Assembly: GCA_028023455.1 (NCBI GenBank)
Contig: JAQFVV010012513.1
Span: forward strand, 124,001 to 188,000
DNA: 64,000 nt
From: Epiperipatus broadwayi
Lineage: Eukaryota; Onychophora; Udeonychophora; Euonychophora; Peripatidae
Direction: 5' to 3'
This document shows, piece by piece, positions 11,925 to 24,039 of this stretch. Each line of letters opens with the position of its first letter. The first letter of the stretch is position 1. The notes below the pieces were generated by a model, which worked only from the letters and a program-made list of their open reading frames with translations, was not told where the DNA came from and searched no databases. Position numbers and translations under genes: made by a program.

Positions 11925-12083
11925 GAATAATCAACACATATATTTGTTTATGACCTTTTTATTTATTTTATTGCAAACAAAATTTATGCTTACATTATTG
12001 AATAAGTTAAAACTCCACTGAGTTCTGTGTGGGATATAACTGAAAATAATTTGTGCAATAAAATTTTTCAAACTATTTTTTTT

Positions 12084-12485
12084 TCATAGTGGATAACATG
12101 CATATTTTTTTATAATAGATGATATGTCTTTAATGCATGTTTTATCATATCAAATAGAATATATATTTTATTATAGCAGATAAAATGCATATTTCATAAT
12201 AATCAATGTCATGCATATTTTATGATAATGAACCACTTGCATACTTCATCATAATTGATAATATACACATTTTATCATAATGGATAACATATATATTTGA
12301 TAACAAGCATATTGCATTATTAATGGATAACATGCATATTTTGTCATAATGGATAGAAACCTAGTGGATTTAAATGCATATTGTGTTATAATGAATAATA
12401 TGCATATTTTGTCTTAGTAGATAACAGTCATATTTTTATATTAGGTAATATGAATACTTTGTCATAATAATTAACACTCATGTAT
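12084..12485. repeat. Degenerate minisatellite, unit about 30-36 bp
   Basis: A dozen or so imperfect repeats of a core like GGATAACATGCATATTTT followed by GTCATAAT. Spacing varies between units and many units are degraded. No coding content. Confidence 0.7.
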
Positions 12486-13367
12486 GATGATAATTATATT
12501 TTAAAATAACAAAAATATCTTTTTAATCAAGTGGTACACTTTCATTGATCTTTATATTTTCTTTACAGTAATTTTAATAGGCAAGAAGCCACAACACATC
12601 ACCATAACTTATTTTCTCTGGAGTTCACATTAGAATCTTCATCATTTTTCCTTTTAAAATTATATTCTGTCTTGGAGAATAGATGACTATGATAATGAAT
12701 TGCCATTGAAGATTTGCAAGAATATCAAAAAGAGAGAGTGTAAAAACAATTTAAGAATTTGAGAAATATTAAACTTACTCTAATAAATGTCATCAGACAA
12801 GACAATTGGAATGGTGTAGATCTGCACAGAGGATATTTTAGTAAAGAATAACAAACAAATTTTAAATGGAATCTTAGCAGTAAGGGCACAAAATCATATA
12901 AAAATAGTTGAAAAAAGTGATAAATAACAAAAATCAGTGCATACATAGAAAGATTTATGAATGGATAGAGAAACATGGTGATTGAGGTTGAAAAATATCA
13001 CAGTGATACAGATTGATGGGAAGATTTTAATTTTATTAACTTGAACTATTCAATCCAAATAAACATAAGTTATGGATTTTGTATATAATATTAAATGCAA
13101 TAATTAACATTTTTGCATAATTATTCAAATGGTAATCAAGATGCTTCTAGTTTTATAAAATGTTCAAATCACTCTCCCAGATATTATGTTTTTAGTAGCG
13201 CCCTCTACGAATAAATATAAAGTTTAGGCTTATATTTATTCACAAAGCACTGAAAAAACAATGTTTGGGAGGGTATTTGTATTTTCAACTAGTGATATAC
13301 TCTGGGATATTTTCTAGTTTTATATATATATTTATCAATATTATTATATAAACATTCCTGATCCATA
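12486..13367. other. No gene seen
   Basis: AT-rich; a minus-strand frame at 12725-12976 has low-complexity hydrophobic residues and no recognisable domain. Confidence 0.45.
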
Positions 13368-13380
13368 TGTAACTTATGGT

Positions 13381-13887
13381 CATCATCATCATCAACCACT
13401 GCAGGATAAAGATCTCTCCAAGTTCAATCCATCTTTTCCGATTTTTAGCTTCTCTTCTCCATATCACCCCTGCACACTTTCTTATTTCATCTATCCATCT
13501 CACATGTAGTCTCTTTCTGGGTTTTTTGCAATCTCTTGGAATCCAGTTTAAAATTTCAATTGTCCATCTATTATCATCTCTTCTAGCAATATGTCCAGCC
13601 CAACTCCACTTACAGTCTTTTAATTTTTTCAATGAGGTCAGTAACACTTGTTTGTTCTCTTACCCATACATTGCATTTTTCAATCTCTTCTTATTACTCC
13701 CAACATTCATCTCTCCATACTTCTGTGAGTGGTTTGAAGTCTATGTATTGCTCTTCTATTAAGTGTCCAAGTCTCAGATCCATAAGTAAAACTGGCAAAA
13801 CACATTTGTTAAAAACCTTCCTTTTCAAACACATAGGCATATTTTCTTTTAGTATCAAGTTATTTCTACCAAAGACACTCCAACCAA
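13381..13887 (-). pseudogene. RTE reverse transcriptase C-terminal part (3' half of the insertion)
   Basis: On the minus strand the sequence starts at the 'GWSVFGRNNLILKENMPMC' region and runs through the segment with 'WSWAGHIARRDDNRW', 'NWIPRDCKKPRKR' and 'DEIRKCAG' to the TGATG tail. Compared with the 55333-55850 copy it has small deletions and at least one frameshift near 'SETWTLN'. It codes only for the region after the polymerase active site and cannot work alone. Confidence 0.85.
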
Positions 13888-16058
13888 TATGCTTTAGCCA
13901 GTGTAATGAGTTTATTGGCTTTTTATCTCCAAGTTTAAGAATATGTTTCCAATATATACAATCATAACAGACAAAAATAAATCATGGCCTTTATTTCCAG
14001 GAGGCTGTAAAGTCATCAACCAAGGCAGTGATTGTGGCTAAGGTGGAGGGTGCTAAGAATCCCCTGATTGTGGACTCAGGCTGCCATTTGATGATGACTT
14101 TATTTAGGTACTTACAACTGCATATCACTTTCAAGTGAAGGAAGATTGCAAGAGTTAGAAGAACTATCTTATATTAAATGGGACATTATTGGAATTTATG
14201 AAGTGAGAAGAAAATGTGAAGAAAGAATTGATTTAAAAAGTGGACATGTACCCTACTATAAAGGCACAAATATTGGAAATACAAGTGGAGTAGGATTCAT
14301 TATAAATAAAAAATGGAAGAATAACATTGTGGAGATTGATGGTGTATTGGACAGGGTGGCAAGATTAGTTTTACAACTTAATAGCAGATACCAAATGCAG
14401 ATAATTCAGGTTTATGCCCCAATAAGTTCTCATAGTGATGAAGTAGTAGAATATTTTTATATGGATGTACAAAAGGCTTTTGATCAGAGTAAACAACATT
14501 TTAAAATTGTTATGGGAGACTTTAATGCTAGAATTGGTAAACAAATGAAATATGAAAGTGCTGTAGGCAATTTTGGTTATGGTAATAGAAATGAGAGAGG
14601 ACATAGACTTGTGGAGTTTGCAGAAAAGGAAAAACTTTATATTATGAATTCTTTTTTTGAGAAAAAGGTTAAAAGGAAATGGACATGGAAGCATCCAAAT
14701 GAAGGTACAGCAGAATTGGATTATATTTTGACTAACAGAAAATACATATTTCAAGATTGTAATGATCTTAATAAATTTAACACAGGAAGTGATCATCGAT
14801 TAGTAAGATGTAAGATACATATTAATGCAAAACTAGAGAGACAAAAAATTATTAAGAAAAACAATATTTACAGTTGATATTCCTAATCTTCAGAAACATT
14901 CTAATGAATTTAAATTAGAACTTACAAATCGGTTTCAAGTATTAACAGATTTTGAATATGATTCAGATTTGAATGAAATTAATAGGAAAATAACTGACAC
15001 AATTTTTAAAACTGCAACAAAGATAGCTGGTAGAAAAAAGCAGCTATTGACTAATAAAATTTCTACTGAGACTAGAAAATTTATGAAGAAAAGAAGGAAT
15101 ATGAGAATATACAACAATGATGCAGTAAAAAAGATTGAATATCTCAAATTTTGTAAAATGGTGTGGAAAAGAGTTGAAAATGATAGTAACGAAAGCTGTA
15201 GAAGAGAATAAAAGTCTAAAGAGTGTAAAACAATATTTTGGTATTGGTAGGAAATTTATATCTGCAATAAGAAAAAAAGATGGCATTATTACTAAAAAGA
15301 GAGATGACATCATGAAATGTGTCGAAGACTTCTATCAAGAATTATATAGTAATAAAGAACAAGTACATCCTATATCTATTATATCTTCTGAATTGCCCAG
15401 AATTTTGAATGAGGAAGTGAGACATGCAATTAAATATATGAAGAAAGGGAAGGCTCCAGGTAATGATGGAATTATAATTGATATATTAAAAGAAGCAGGT
15501 GAAGAAATAGAATTTTTTTAGCAAAGTTATATTCCAAATGTCTAAATGATAAAGATGTACCAGATGATTGAAAAAATGCAGTATTAATATTAATATTTAA
15601 AAAAGGTGATAAAGAAGATATTAGAACAGACCTATTAGTCTTTTATCAGTTTCATACAAAATTTTTACTAAGATAATTACAACTCGTCTACAGAGAACAC
15701 TGGACTTCCACACACCAAGAGAACATGCTGGATTTAATAGTGTTTTTAGTACAGTGGATCATATCTGGGTATTGAGAGAAGTTATAGAAAGACAAATGAA
15801 TATGAGTTGCCATTATGCTTAGGATTTGTAGATTATAAAAAAGCATTTGATTCTATAAACATTTCTTCAATGATTAAAGCATTGGATCATCAAGGTATAG
15901 ATCCAGAATATTGTCATATTTTAAAGAATATTTATAAAAATGCAACAGCAACAATTAGATTACATAATGATAGTAGGAAAGTCAGCATTAAGAAGGGTGT
16001 AAGAAAGGGTGACTCCCTATCTCCAAAACGTTTTACAGCAGTGCTGCAAGAAGTATTT
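13888..16058 (+). pseudogene. RTE 5' UTR, endonuclease and N-terminal RT (inverted 5' half)
   Basis: It begins in the 5' UTR (ATGCTTTAGCCAGTGTAATG, like 52735 onward). The longest open part (14146-14877) is an APE-type endonuclease: 'IIGIYEVRRK' (catalytic Glu), 'IVMGDFNARIG', 'LDYILTNRK' and 'GSDHRLV'. After a one-base frameshift the reverse transcriptase follows in broken frames: 'GKAPGNDGIIIDILKEAGEE' (about 15445-15508), 'FVDYKKAFDSI' (about 15830) and 'RKGDSLSPKRF'. It stops before the FADD catalytic motif. At the endonuclease-RT boundary the bases read GATTTGAATGAA in one frame, showing that the ancestral element had a single ORF. Confidence 0.87.
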
Positions 16059-16071
16059 TGTAACTTATGGT

Positions 16072-17356
16072 AGTCCATGTTATTTAGTTATTCAGATAAA
16101 AAGATATTCCCATGTGTTCTAAAATCAAGTATTGAAAATAGAATTATTCATATTCATTTTACATCATATCAAAGCCATTTGCTTTTAAGCTTGAATAAAT
16201 TGATGGACTTGAGCTGAAAGTATTAAAACATTTCCATTCTCAGAGCTTTTTTAAATTTTTACCTTCATTGCTAGTAGGATTCAAAGCTGGAGTAATTGCA
16301 TGCATCTAGTTAGAAATTACTATTTACAACATAACTTAAAATTTTAAAAAAAACTATGGTTTGAATCTAACTCAACTTATTTGCCCAATTATACAAATCA
16401 GATATTAAGTTTATTTTTATATATTGTGAGTTGAAGGCCTCGTCTATTATTTGGCTGGAAAGATCAATATCTACAATAACCTATAACATGTCTGTGCTCA
16501 TTCAGATGCTTCCATGAACAGTTTCTACTGTGAACTATTTACTATTTATTTGACATAGTTCATTAAATTATTCATAAATTATTCATAATTTTTATTAACA
16601 TGTATTAAATTAATAAATTTTTGATGATAATAATTATAAAATAGATATGAACAATTAAAAACATTCTTGTTTATTAGAATAAATTTACTAATTAAAAAAG
16701 TTGGCTAAAATTTTTTATGAATTAAAAAGAATGCATAAAGTAAATTTTTATATATATAAAAATCATTATTTTGTACTTTGAAAAAATATAATATAGAGAG
16801 GTATTTAAAATATTAATTATTTTAAGTTTTAATAATTAATTTTTGCATCCAAAATGATCTAAATTGAAATAACATATGTTAAAATAATGAATGATTAATA
16901 ATAGTAATAATAAGATATGTTAATAATTAAAATGTTTACATATATATATATAATTAGAGAGAATTTGCATTTAGTTATATATGTAAATTCATTGAAAGCA
17001 GTTATCATTTAAACAATATCAATAACAATTATCAATCTTAATCTGTTGTCATGGCAACTTCTTTTATCAATAAAGATGGAAATCCGCCTTTATTTGCCTT
17101 TATTTATTTATTTTTAATATATTCATATGGACACTAAAAATTGCAACTTGACTACAGAAAATGTAATTATTGATACAATATATATATTTTTTATATTTTC
17201 CCCCATACATATAAAATGTTTTTAATTTTTTATTTTATAAGGATACTGTAATGTATATCAAAGATTTATATTTAAAATAGTATTAGAAATAATGTTAAAT
17301 ATTCTATATATTTGAATATATATAATGAAATTAAGCTATTTTTTTCTTTTCTGGAC
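16072..17356. other. No gene seen
   Basis: AT-rich host sequence after the LINE insertion. Very A/T-rich from 16540 to 17330. Confidence 0.5.
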
Positions 17357-17710
17357 TATTTTAATCTTATATAAATGTTATGCACATTTAGCAGAAAAGG
17401 TAGACTTTCATATAACTTATACTTTATTCAAGCTAAGCATGTTTTTAACAGAAGATCGTGAGACTATAATTAAAAAAGTCATGCATTCCACTTTCAAAGA
17501 AATGAATTATTTAATTAAATTTGAATAAATGGATATTTTAAATGTTAAATAATAACTGAGAAGTTATACAGCCATGAATGCTAGATAAACTTAGATTGCT
17601 ATCTATATGATATATGTTCTCTGAAAGCATGCTTAGCGTAAATAAAGTATAAGTTATGCAAAAGTCTACCTTTTCTTCATAATATACATAACATTTATAT
17701 AAGATATAAA
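17357..17710. repeat. Foldback element, arms about 80 bp
   Basis: The left arm (17357-17441: TCTTATATAAATGTTATG, then AGAAAAGGTAGACTTTCATA, ending AGCTAAGCATG) is the inverted counterpart of 17628-17710. The spacer is about 185 bp. A small open frame at 17325-17528 that begins like a signal peptide lies in the left arm; I treat it as chance. Confidence 0.8.
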
Positions 17711-18823
17711 GAAGTTGTTATATGTTTATGTAAAAAATAATACATGACAGTTGTTTTTAGACCTGAAGAATACTGCTAGGCAGTCAAAACTGTTTTATAG
17801 AGGAATTCAATAAAGCATTGTAAAAAATATGTTAGAGGTGTAGTTTTTTTAAAAAGATTTAATGTAAGCAGTCCAAGAGTGAAAGAGGCATTGAAAATTT
17901 TGGAAAAAATATTCATATTATCAGTATATTCTGACAAATAAGTCCATACTTCAGTAATAATAATCTCAATAATAATAATCCACATTGGAAATATTAGATC
18001 CGATGTTACTAAAATGTAGAAGTAGTTTCTAAAAGAACATCTTTTTTTACCAATTTGTGTAGAATTTTAGATAATTTTAAGTCAGTAATCTTGAATAATT
18101 TTTTTTTGCTTCCGTTACGTTCATTCTGTATAAAATGCTGTTGTGTAAAATGCTGTGTATTTCTGTTGCTTTTTATCAGGTTATTGTTAAACAAAGTTTT
18201 ATCATAAGCATGCCATAGGTGTAAAAGATGAAAGTAAAATCACATTAATATATTCCTTAGTAATGGTCAAAATTAAGAGGCTCTTAAGCCAAAATTGTAG
18301 ATGATGAGTAGGTATCTAAAAGTGTTTCCTTTTGTTAAATTTTATAAGCTTCATATATATTTGCCTTATAACCTTTAATTTCTGTTAATCTATTTTACCA
18401 AGATTACAGGTATTCATTAATATATTAATTATTAAAGTACCATACACTCCAGAATCTGACATTTTTACCATTGCATTATACCACTTCATGCTACCATCTT
18501 CAGCATTTAATCTTCTAACCTCTCAGGCAATAAATCAATTTGATTTTTATTATTCATTGTCAGTAGTAATACTGTCATTACTAAATACCAATTTATTAAT
18601 ATTTTCTAGTAGTATTTTGTAATTTGGGGTTATTAACAAAAAAAAAAACAAGTTCTATTTCTCTTCAATAATAATGAAAAAAAATATCCATCACTAACTA
18701 GTTTTACAGTTTTAATAACAATATTTTTTTAAAATTTGCTCAGTTTCAATCTGTTTAATAGCTTTCTTCAGAAATCTTTCATATTTTTTATTTGCAATAA
18801 AGCAAAAAGAAGTAGAATATATA
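17711..18823. other. No gene seen
   Basis: AT-rich. It holds two copies of the CTGAAGA...AAACTG motif, at 17763-17793 (plus) and 18741-18771 (minus). No coding region. Confidence 0.45.
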
Positions 18824-19844
18824 CACCTGGGTCTGTTTTTACACGGACTTATTTAACACGATTTTGAAATTCACCGGAAGTCGAAGTCCGATAATGCGCT
18901 ATTACTTTAAATAATAAATTTCATGCACTTACGTTATATTGAAAGTAATAGCACATTATTGGAATTTGACTTTCATCTTAGTAATTTCAATATTTTCAGT
19001 GCTTTATAATAGTAAGATTTTATGCAATAATGAAATTAAAATCATGATTTCCACATTTTATGTATACACACATTAAATTTTACAAGATTATAATGTAAAT
19101 TTGTTCAAACATTGTGCGTGTTAATTTTGCATTTTAAATCACATTCTGTTTTTGCTTTTTAAAAAAGAATGTAATCAATTATTAATCATTTAGTGTCCGC
19201 AAGTTTATTTTTAAAAGGTGAGTAATAGCAGTGAAACGAAATTTGATTTTTAAACGGAATTGAAATTAAAAAATTAAAGACAAAAATAAGAATTTAATTT
19301 TTAATTGTTAGTTTTAATTAAATTTTTCCCAGCAGTGGTGAATAAATGTCTTTTTATTATCATAAGTCTAAGTTCATAAACAATTAATAAAATCATCGTC
19401 TCAAAGATTAATTACGTTGTCACCAGAAATCCATTGACTCAACATGAGTGTGAAGTTAGCGCTAGTTGTATTTCCTCAGTTTCCAAACGAATGTGTTTTT
19501 TAGCAAATATCGATAATAATTAAAACGTGTATAAAAAAAATGTAAATTATGCATAAAAATATATTATTTTGAATAAAATTAAATATTATAGTTTAAAAAA
19601 AGTTTGTCTTGTATCAATTTTTTTCAAATTTGAAATTTTTTATTAGTCATATTTTATTTCCTTATTTTTTTTTTTGCGCGAATTTTAAAATAATTTTACG
19701 TTGGTGCTTTGCTTTTACATGAATTTTGAAAAATCACAGACCGCATCCCCTCTTTTTCAATGTAAGTTACGTCTATTTTTGCACGATTTTGTTTGCGCGT
19801 GTTTTCTGAGGAACCTATCTATCGCGTAAAATGAGACCCAGGTG
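18824..19844. mobile_element. 1,021-bp non-autonomous DNA transposon with TIRs
   Basis: The ends are inverted: CACCTGGGTCTGTTTTTACA on the left and the reverse complement of CACCTGGGTCTCATTTTACG on the right. The first 11 bases are identical and the TIR is about 24 bp with some mismatches. TATA lies next to both ends, so the duplication is TA or TATA. Inside are GC-containing blocks such as TTTGCGCGTG and an inner inverted repeat at about 18880-18980, but no transposase frame. Such ends and a TA-type target suggest a Tc1/mariner-like or related superfamily; this is not settled. Confidence 0.7.
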
Positions 19845-20237
19845 TATATAAATTTTGAAAAAGGCTAACACTCAATTGAAATTGTTCAAAAATGAAAGTA
19901 ATATTTAATATTCGATAAATTTTCCTAGCACAGTGTTTAGTGAAGAGGAATTACCTTCTATCTAAATGAAAGTAATATTGGGGTTTTAATGTGCAAAATT
20001 AGTTAATAAACTGGTTTATATTAAAATAATCTAAAGTAGAACATTATATTAAATATATATGATATACTTTTAGTAGTAGTATTAAAGAAATCTGCTTTTG
20101 GACTTGATCTTTTAAATTAGTGTTCAAAATATAGGCTTGGGTTTTTAATGACCCTGCTAATTTATTTAATGTCTTATTTTATATTTATAAATATGAATCT
20201 TTTTTCTTCATTAGGTATATTTACTACTTTCTATTCA
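19845..20237. other. No gene seen
   Basis: AT-rich spacer between the TIR element and the RTE fragments. Confidence 0.4.
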
Positions 20238-20440
20238 CAGATCTCAGACTTGAATACTTAAAGAAAATGCAGTCCAGACTCCATACCACTTAATGATGAA
20301 TTTAAAGATTTATCTTTGAAGTAACAAAAATGTACTGACAGTGAGTGAGCAAACAGATAAAATTGAGGTCATTGAATAAATTGATACTGAAATGAAACTA
20401 GGCTGAACATACTAATAGAAGAGATGATAAAAATTTGATG
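20238..20440 (+). pseudogene. RTE LINE fragment, C-terminal RT, heavily decayed
   Basis: Matches about 55440-55645 of the better copy: 'CAGATCTCAGACTTGAATAC' corresponds to the 'GSETWTL' codons, and 'TTGAGGTCATTGAATAAATT' to the 'DLIEKIK' codons. Many stops and indels. It runs straight into a second, overlapping fragment. Confidence 0.6.
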
Positions 20441-20830
20441 TATTTACCACTTCTTACTTATGGATCTGAGACATGGACATTTAATGACAAAAACAATACA
20501 GACTTCAGGATATTCAATGGAATATTTATGTTGGCAGTAACAATAAGGTACTGAAACTAAAATAGTGAATGAAGAAATAGATATAACTGACCTTATTGGA
20601 AGAATTAAAAAATAAAATGGAGCTGAGTTGGACATATTTCTAGATGAGATTGGCAATTTATATATTGAATTTAATACCAAGAGATTCTAAAAAAAAACTA
20701 AGAAACTCATCACTTGTGAAATCGATAGATGAAATTAGAAAATTTGTTCATGTGATGTGGAGAAAAGATGCGGTGAATGAAGGAAATTGAACTACAGATA
20801 TCTTTATCCTGAAGTGGATTGATGAGGGTT
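20441..20830 (+). pseudogene. Second RTE LINE fragment, 3' end
   Basis: It restarts at CTTCTTACTTATGGATCTGA (the 'LTYGSE' codons, about 55431 in the better copy) and goes on to CTGAAGTGGATTGATGAGG, the normal 3' end. Because it covers the same part of the element as 20238-20440, the two are separate insertions or a tandem duplication. Confidence 0.75.
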
Positions 20831-21097
20831 CAAAATATTCACAAGTTGTTTTCCAAGTGAATTTATTAAATACAGAATTAATGGCTTGATACAAAACATA
20901 ACATAAAAATTTTGAAAAAAAGACACTAAACATTTATTTGCTCTTCATTTGTAAAAATGTAGACTAGACTATAAATAAAGTATACTGGCGACACATTTAA
21001 ATAAATAGACATGGATGTATAAAACTACATGCATAATATATATGTTATTGATTGATTATATATATCTCATTTTATTATATACTGAAATCTGTCACTT

Positions 21098-22079
21098 ACT
21101 TTAACGCATTGGACCATCAAGATATAGACTCAGGTTATTATCATATTTTGAAGCATATTTATAAAAATGCAACAGCAACAATTAAGTCCATAATAATACT
21201 AGGAAGATTAATATTGAGAAGGATGTACAACAGGATGATTCCATATCTGTAAAACTTTTTATATCAATTTAACAAGAAGTATTTTGTGGATTTAAATGGG
21301 AAGTTACGGCAATAAGAGAAAATAGAGATTATTTAAGTCATCTACATGTTTTAAATTTGGAAAATAATGCTCCGGAGCTTCAGGAAATGTTGCAATAGTT
21401 ATCAGATAAAAGTAAAAAAGTAGGACTAAAGATAACTGTTAAAAAGTCTAAAATAATGATTAATGAATTTTCTTAAAGGAAGAAAATAAATATTGATAAT
21501 GATGAATTAGATAAATTAACTTTAAATTTTTTAGACAGATTATTACTACCGTTAGCAATATAATGAATGAAATTGACCATAGAATTAAACTTTATTGGAG
21601 TCCTTTTGATAGAAATAACTTGATACTAAAATAAATATGCGTGTTTACCAGTTCATACTTATGGATCTGAGACATAAACATTTATTATAAACAGCAATTC
21701 AGAGACTTTAGTCCACTCAACCAATTATGGAGAGATGCACGTTAACGAGTCACAGTAAAAGATCAGAAATGAAATACATGGGCAAGAGAGGAAACAGGTG
21801 CTATTGACATCATTGAAATAATTAAGAGTCTGAAGTGGAGCTCAGCTGGATATATTGCTAGATTTGGCAATATGTAGATAGTTCAAATTTTAGAATTGAA
21901 TTTCAAGAGGTTGTAAAAAACCTAGAAATATATCACATGTGTTGAATGAATAAAATAAGGAAGTGTGATGGGATGATGAGGAGAAAAATGTTAGAGGTGA
22001 AGAAACTAGATTGGACTTGGGGAGATCTTTACTCTACAGTGGGTCGATAATGGTTGAAAATGATGGTGATAATGATAAT
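21098..22079 (+). pseudogene. RTE LINE fragment, RT palm to 3' end
   Basis: It begins at the codons for 'ALDHQDIDSGYYHILKHIYK' (matching about 54826 in the better copy) and runs to GGTTGAAAATGATGGTGATA, the usual 3' tail. The catalytic FADD region is damaged (TTAAATTTGGAAAATAATGC). Numerous stops and frameshifts. 5'-truncated. Confidence 0.85.
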
Positions 22080-22311
22080 CCATATTTCGCAATATTATTT
22101 TACTTTTCTTTAAAAAGTGTCACAACTTTTTATTATTAAATTTCTTCTTTATTGTGTCTTTTTTTTATTTGTTCTGTTTTTTTTCCCCTTAATTTAAACT
22201 AATCTTTATGTTGGGATTAAAAATTTGTGCGTTACTGGCAACGTATTTTATTATATGAATTTTTTCTACAGTACAGGCTTTTTCATATCTGCGCTCCAAT
22301 ATGTAATATAT

Positions 22312-22595
22312 AGGGGGTTTGAACTCAGATTTTCACGCGACCCTCACGCTATCTCATACTGCTGACACACTTGATCACACACATGTCGAAAAGATAAATA
22401 ATCACCAATAAATGTATTTTCTGCTAAGCCAGTACTAGTCAGTTGGTCCAGATTATCTTCTCCACACGTATATACAATCAATGCTCAGCCTTATTTTAAG
22501 ATAGCCAATCTTCATACTTTAATGGACAGGCTTCAATCCATTCCACTCCACAACTCTTCAGCTGTCCATTTCATTACTGGCAATAATTGATCACA
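22312..22595 (-). mobile_element. REP-B SINE-like repeat (long copy)
   Basis: Read on the minus strand it contains 'GAAGAGTTGTGGAGTGGAAT', 'TATGAAGATTGGCTATCTTA', 'GATAATCTGGACCAACTGAC' and a B-box-like GAGTTCAAACCCCC, the same order as the copy at 46060-46460. The family is defined here by these blocks; it codes for nothing. The B-box-like element suggests a tRNA-derived SINE. Confidence 0.7.
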
Positions 22596-24039
22596 ATTCG
22601 ATTAGTTGAATATTATATCAAACTACTTTATTGTATTATATGGAATATGTTACGCTTAGGTAGAATGATAGCCATACTGTGACAGAGCCACTGTCGACTT
22701 GACTATATCTAATAATAATAATAACAACAACATAGACGACAAATGAACGTAAAAGAATTTGAAAATTGAAGTGCTTTTTATCTTGCAAGTAATAGCGTAT
22801 TTTTTTTTTCCAAGATTTACTTTATTATAAAAAAATTCTTTAAAAAGCAAATAAAATTGAATGACTATTTCTTTGTCGTAATGTTTGTTTGAAGCTCGCA
22901 TCTAAACTAATGAAATGATCAATTGATTCCTCCTCGTTTTCTGTTACTATGGCAACAGTAAACATCAAACTTTTTAAACACATGATTATATATTTGAATA
23001 TATATAATAACAGGAAAAAAAAATAATGATAAATTACTAAATAATTGAATTTTCTATTTTTATTTCATTGTATGTTTTTGTCAAAAGTTTTTATTTTAAA
23101 ATTTAAAATTGAAATGATTGCGAGAGGGGTATGGCATAATCTCAATTGCATTGATTTCTCTTTCCAGTTCCCAGTTTAATCTTCTTTTTTTAATAGGGAA
23201 ATAAATTATTGAAGTTTTAAAAAAAAAAATGTTGATAAAATCAGAGAATAAATTAAATTAGACATATTTGACCTTGGTTAAAGTTTTTTTTTTCAGTTAG
23301 CCTTTAGAAGAAACATTTAAAAAATCAAAATTAAAGAGTTATTTCAATATCTTATTAAGTGAAATTATAGACGCAGTAAATACAATTAGATTTATGCCTT
23401 TTTATATTATCTATCAAACGCAATAAGTTTAATAGTTTTTCGGGCAAGTGGCCCTACTCTGTTTTTATGATATCCTATGTTATTATCATCTGCTGCATCG
23501 TTTTAAAACTCGGAATAAAAGTATAGAAATAAAAGTCTGGGGCCAATTTTAAAAGTAACATAGTCCTTAGGGTGTATTTTATAGTTAGTTGCTTTTGCAC
23601 TGATAAGAAAATAATTCTCTACGGTTATATTTTGTCTCTTTAGATGTCAATCGTTAGTTGTTGGTGAAAATAATAAAATAAAACAACTGAAAAGAAATAT
23701 CAATGTTATATCAACTGGTAAATCAATCAAATTGTCATTTAGTTTTTGCAGAGTTTAAGAAAAATTCTTTAGATGGAAAAACTTGTTAGGCACAAGTTAG
23801 TACATTTATTGTGCCAAAATATATAATTATAAAAACAGAATTGTCAAAATAAAAATTGAAAATAACAAAGGAAGTACCTTATAAATATTTAAAAAAATAT
23901 TTTAAAAGAAAATTGCCATATATATGCTATATGAAACTATTTACAATGAAAAGAAACTTTATTTAAGATTTTGAAAAGAATGTAAAAGCCCATATATATA
24001 TATTACTTGGCTAAGTTGTTACATTTCACTCTATCCACA
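22596..24039. other. No gene seen
   Basis: AT-rich, with several homopolymer runs. A minus-strand frame at 22656-22901 shows no known domain. Confidence 0.5.

Larger units (their letters stand above)
13368..16071. mobile_element. RTE-clade LINE insertion with 5' inversion (twin priming)
   Basis: The insert 13381-16058 is flanked by TGTAACTTATGGT at 13368-13380 and again at 16059-16071. Reading the minus strand, the 3' part of the element (about 13887 down to 13381, ending in TGATGATGATG) is in normal order. The 5' part (about 13883-16058) lies inverted beside it. Relative to the copy at 52646-55850, the 5' part covers about 52730-55012 and the 3' part about 55333 to the tail, so roughly 320 bp of the middle is missing. 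At the inversion junction the bases ACCAA (13883-13887) fit both parts. A shared duplication around both halves, an inverted 5' segment, an internal deletion and junction microhomology are what twin priming produces in L1 elements. Confidence 0.9.

Noticed and set aside
13376-13762. Plus-strand frame of 128 codons, and similar antisense frames at 14371-14796, 53290-53721 and 53846-54259
   Set aside because: Each is a shadow of the RTE coding strand; their residues follow from the real frame on the other strand.
17325-17528. 67-residue frame beginning like a signal peptide (MKLSYFFLFWTILIL)
   Set aside because: It lies in the left arm of a foldback element, has no splice or promoter context, and the hydrophobic start is expected from AT-rich codons.
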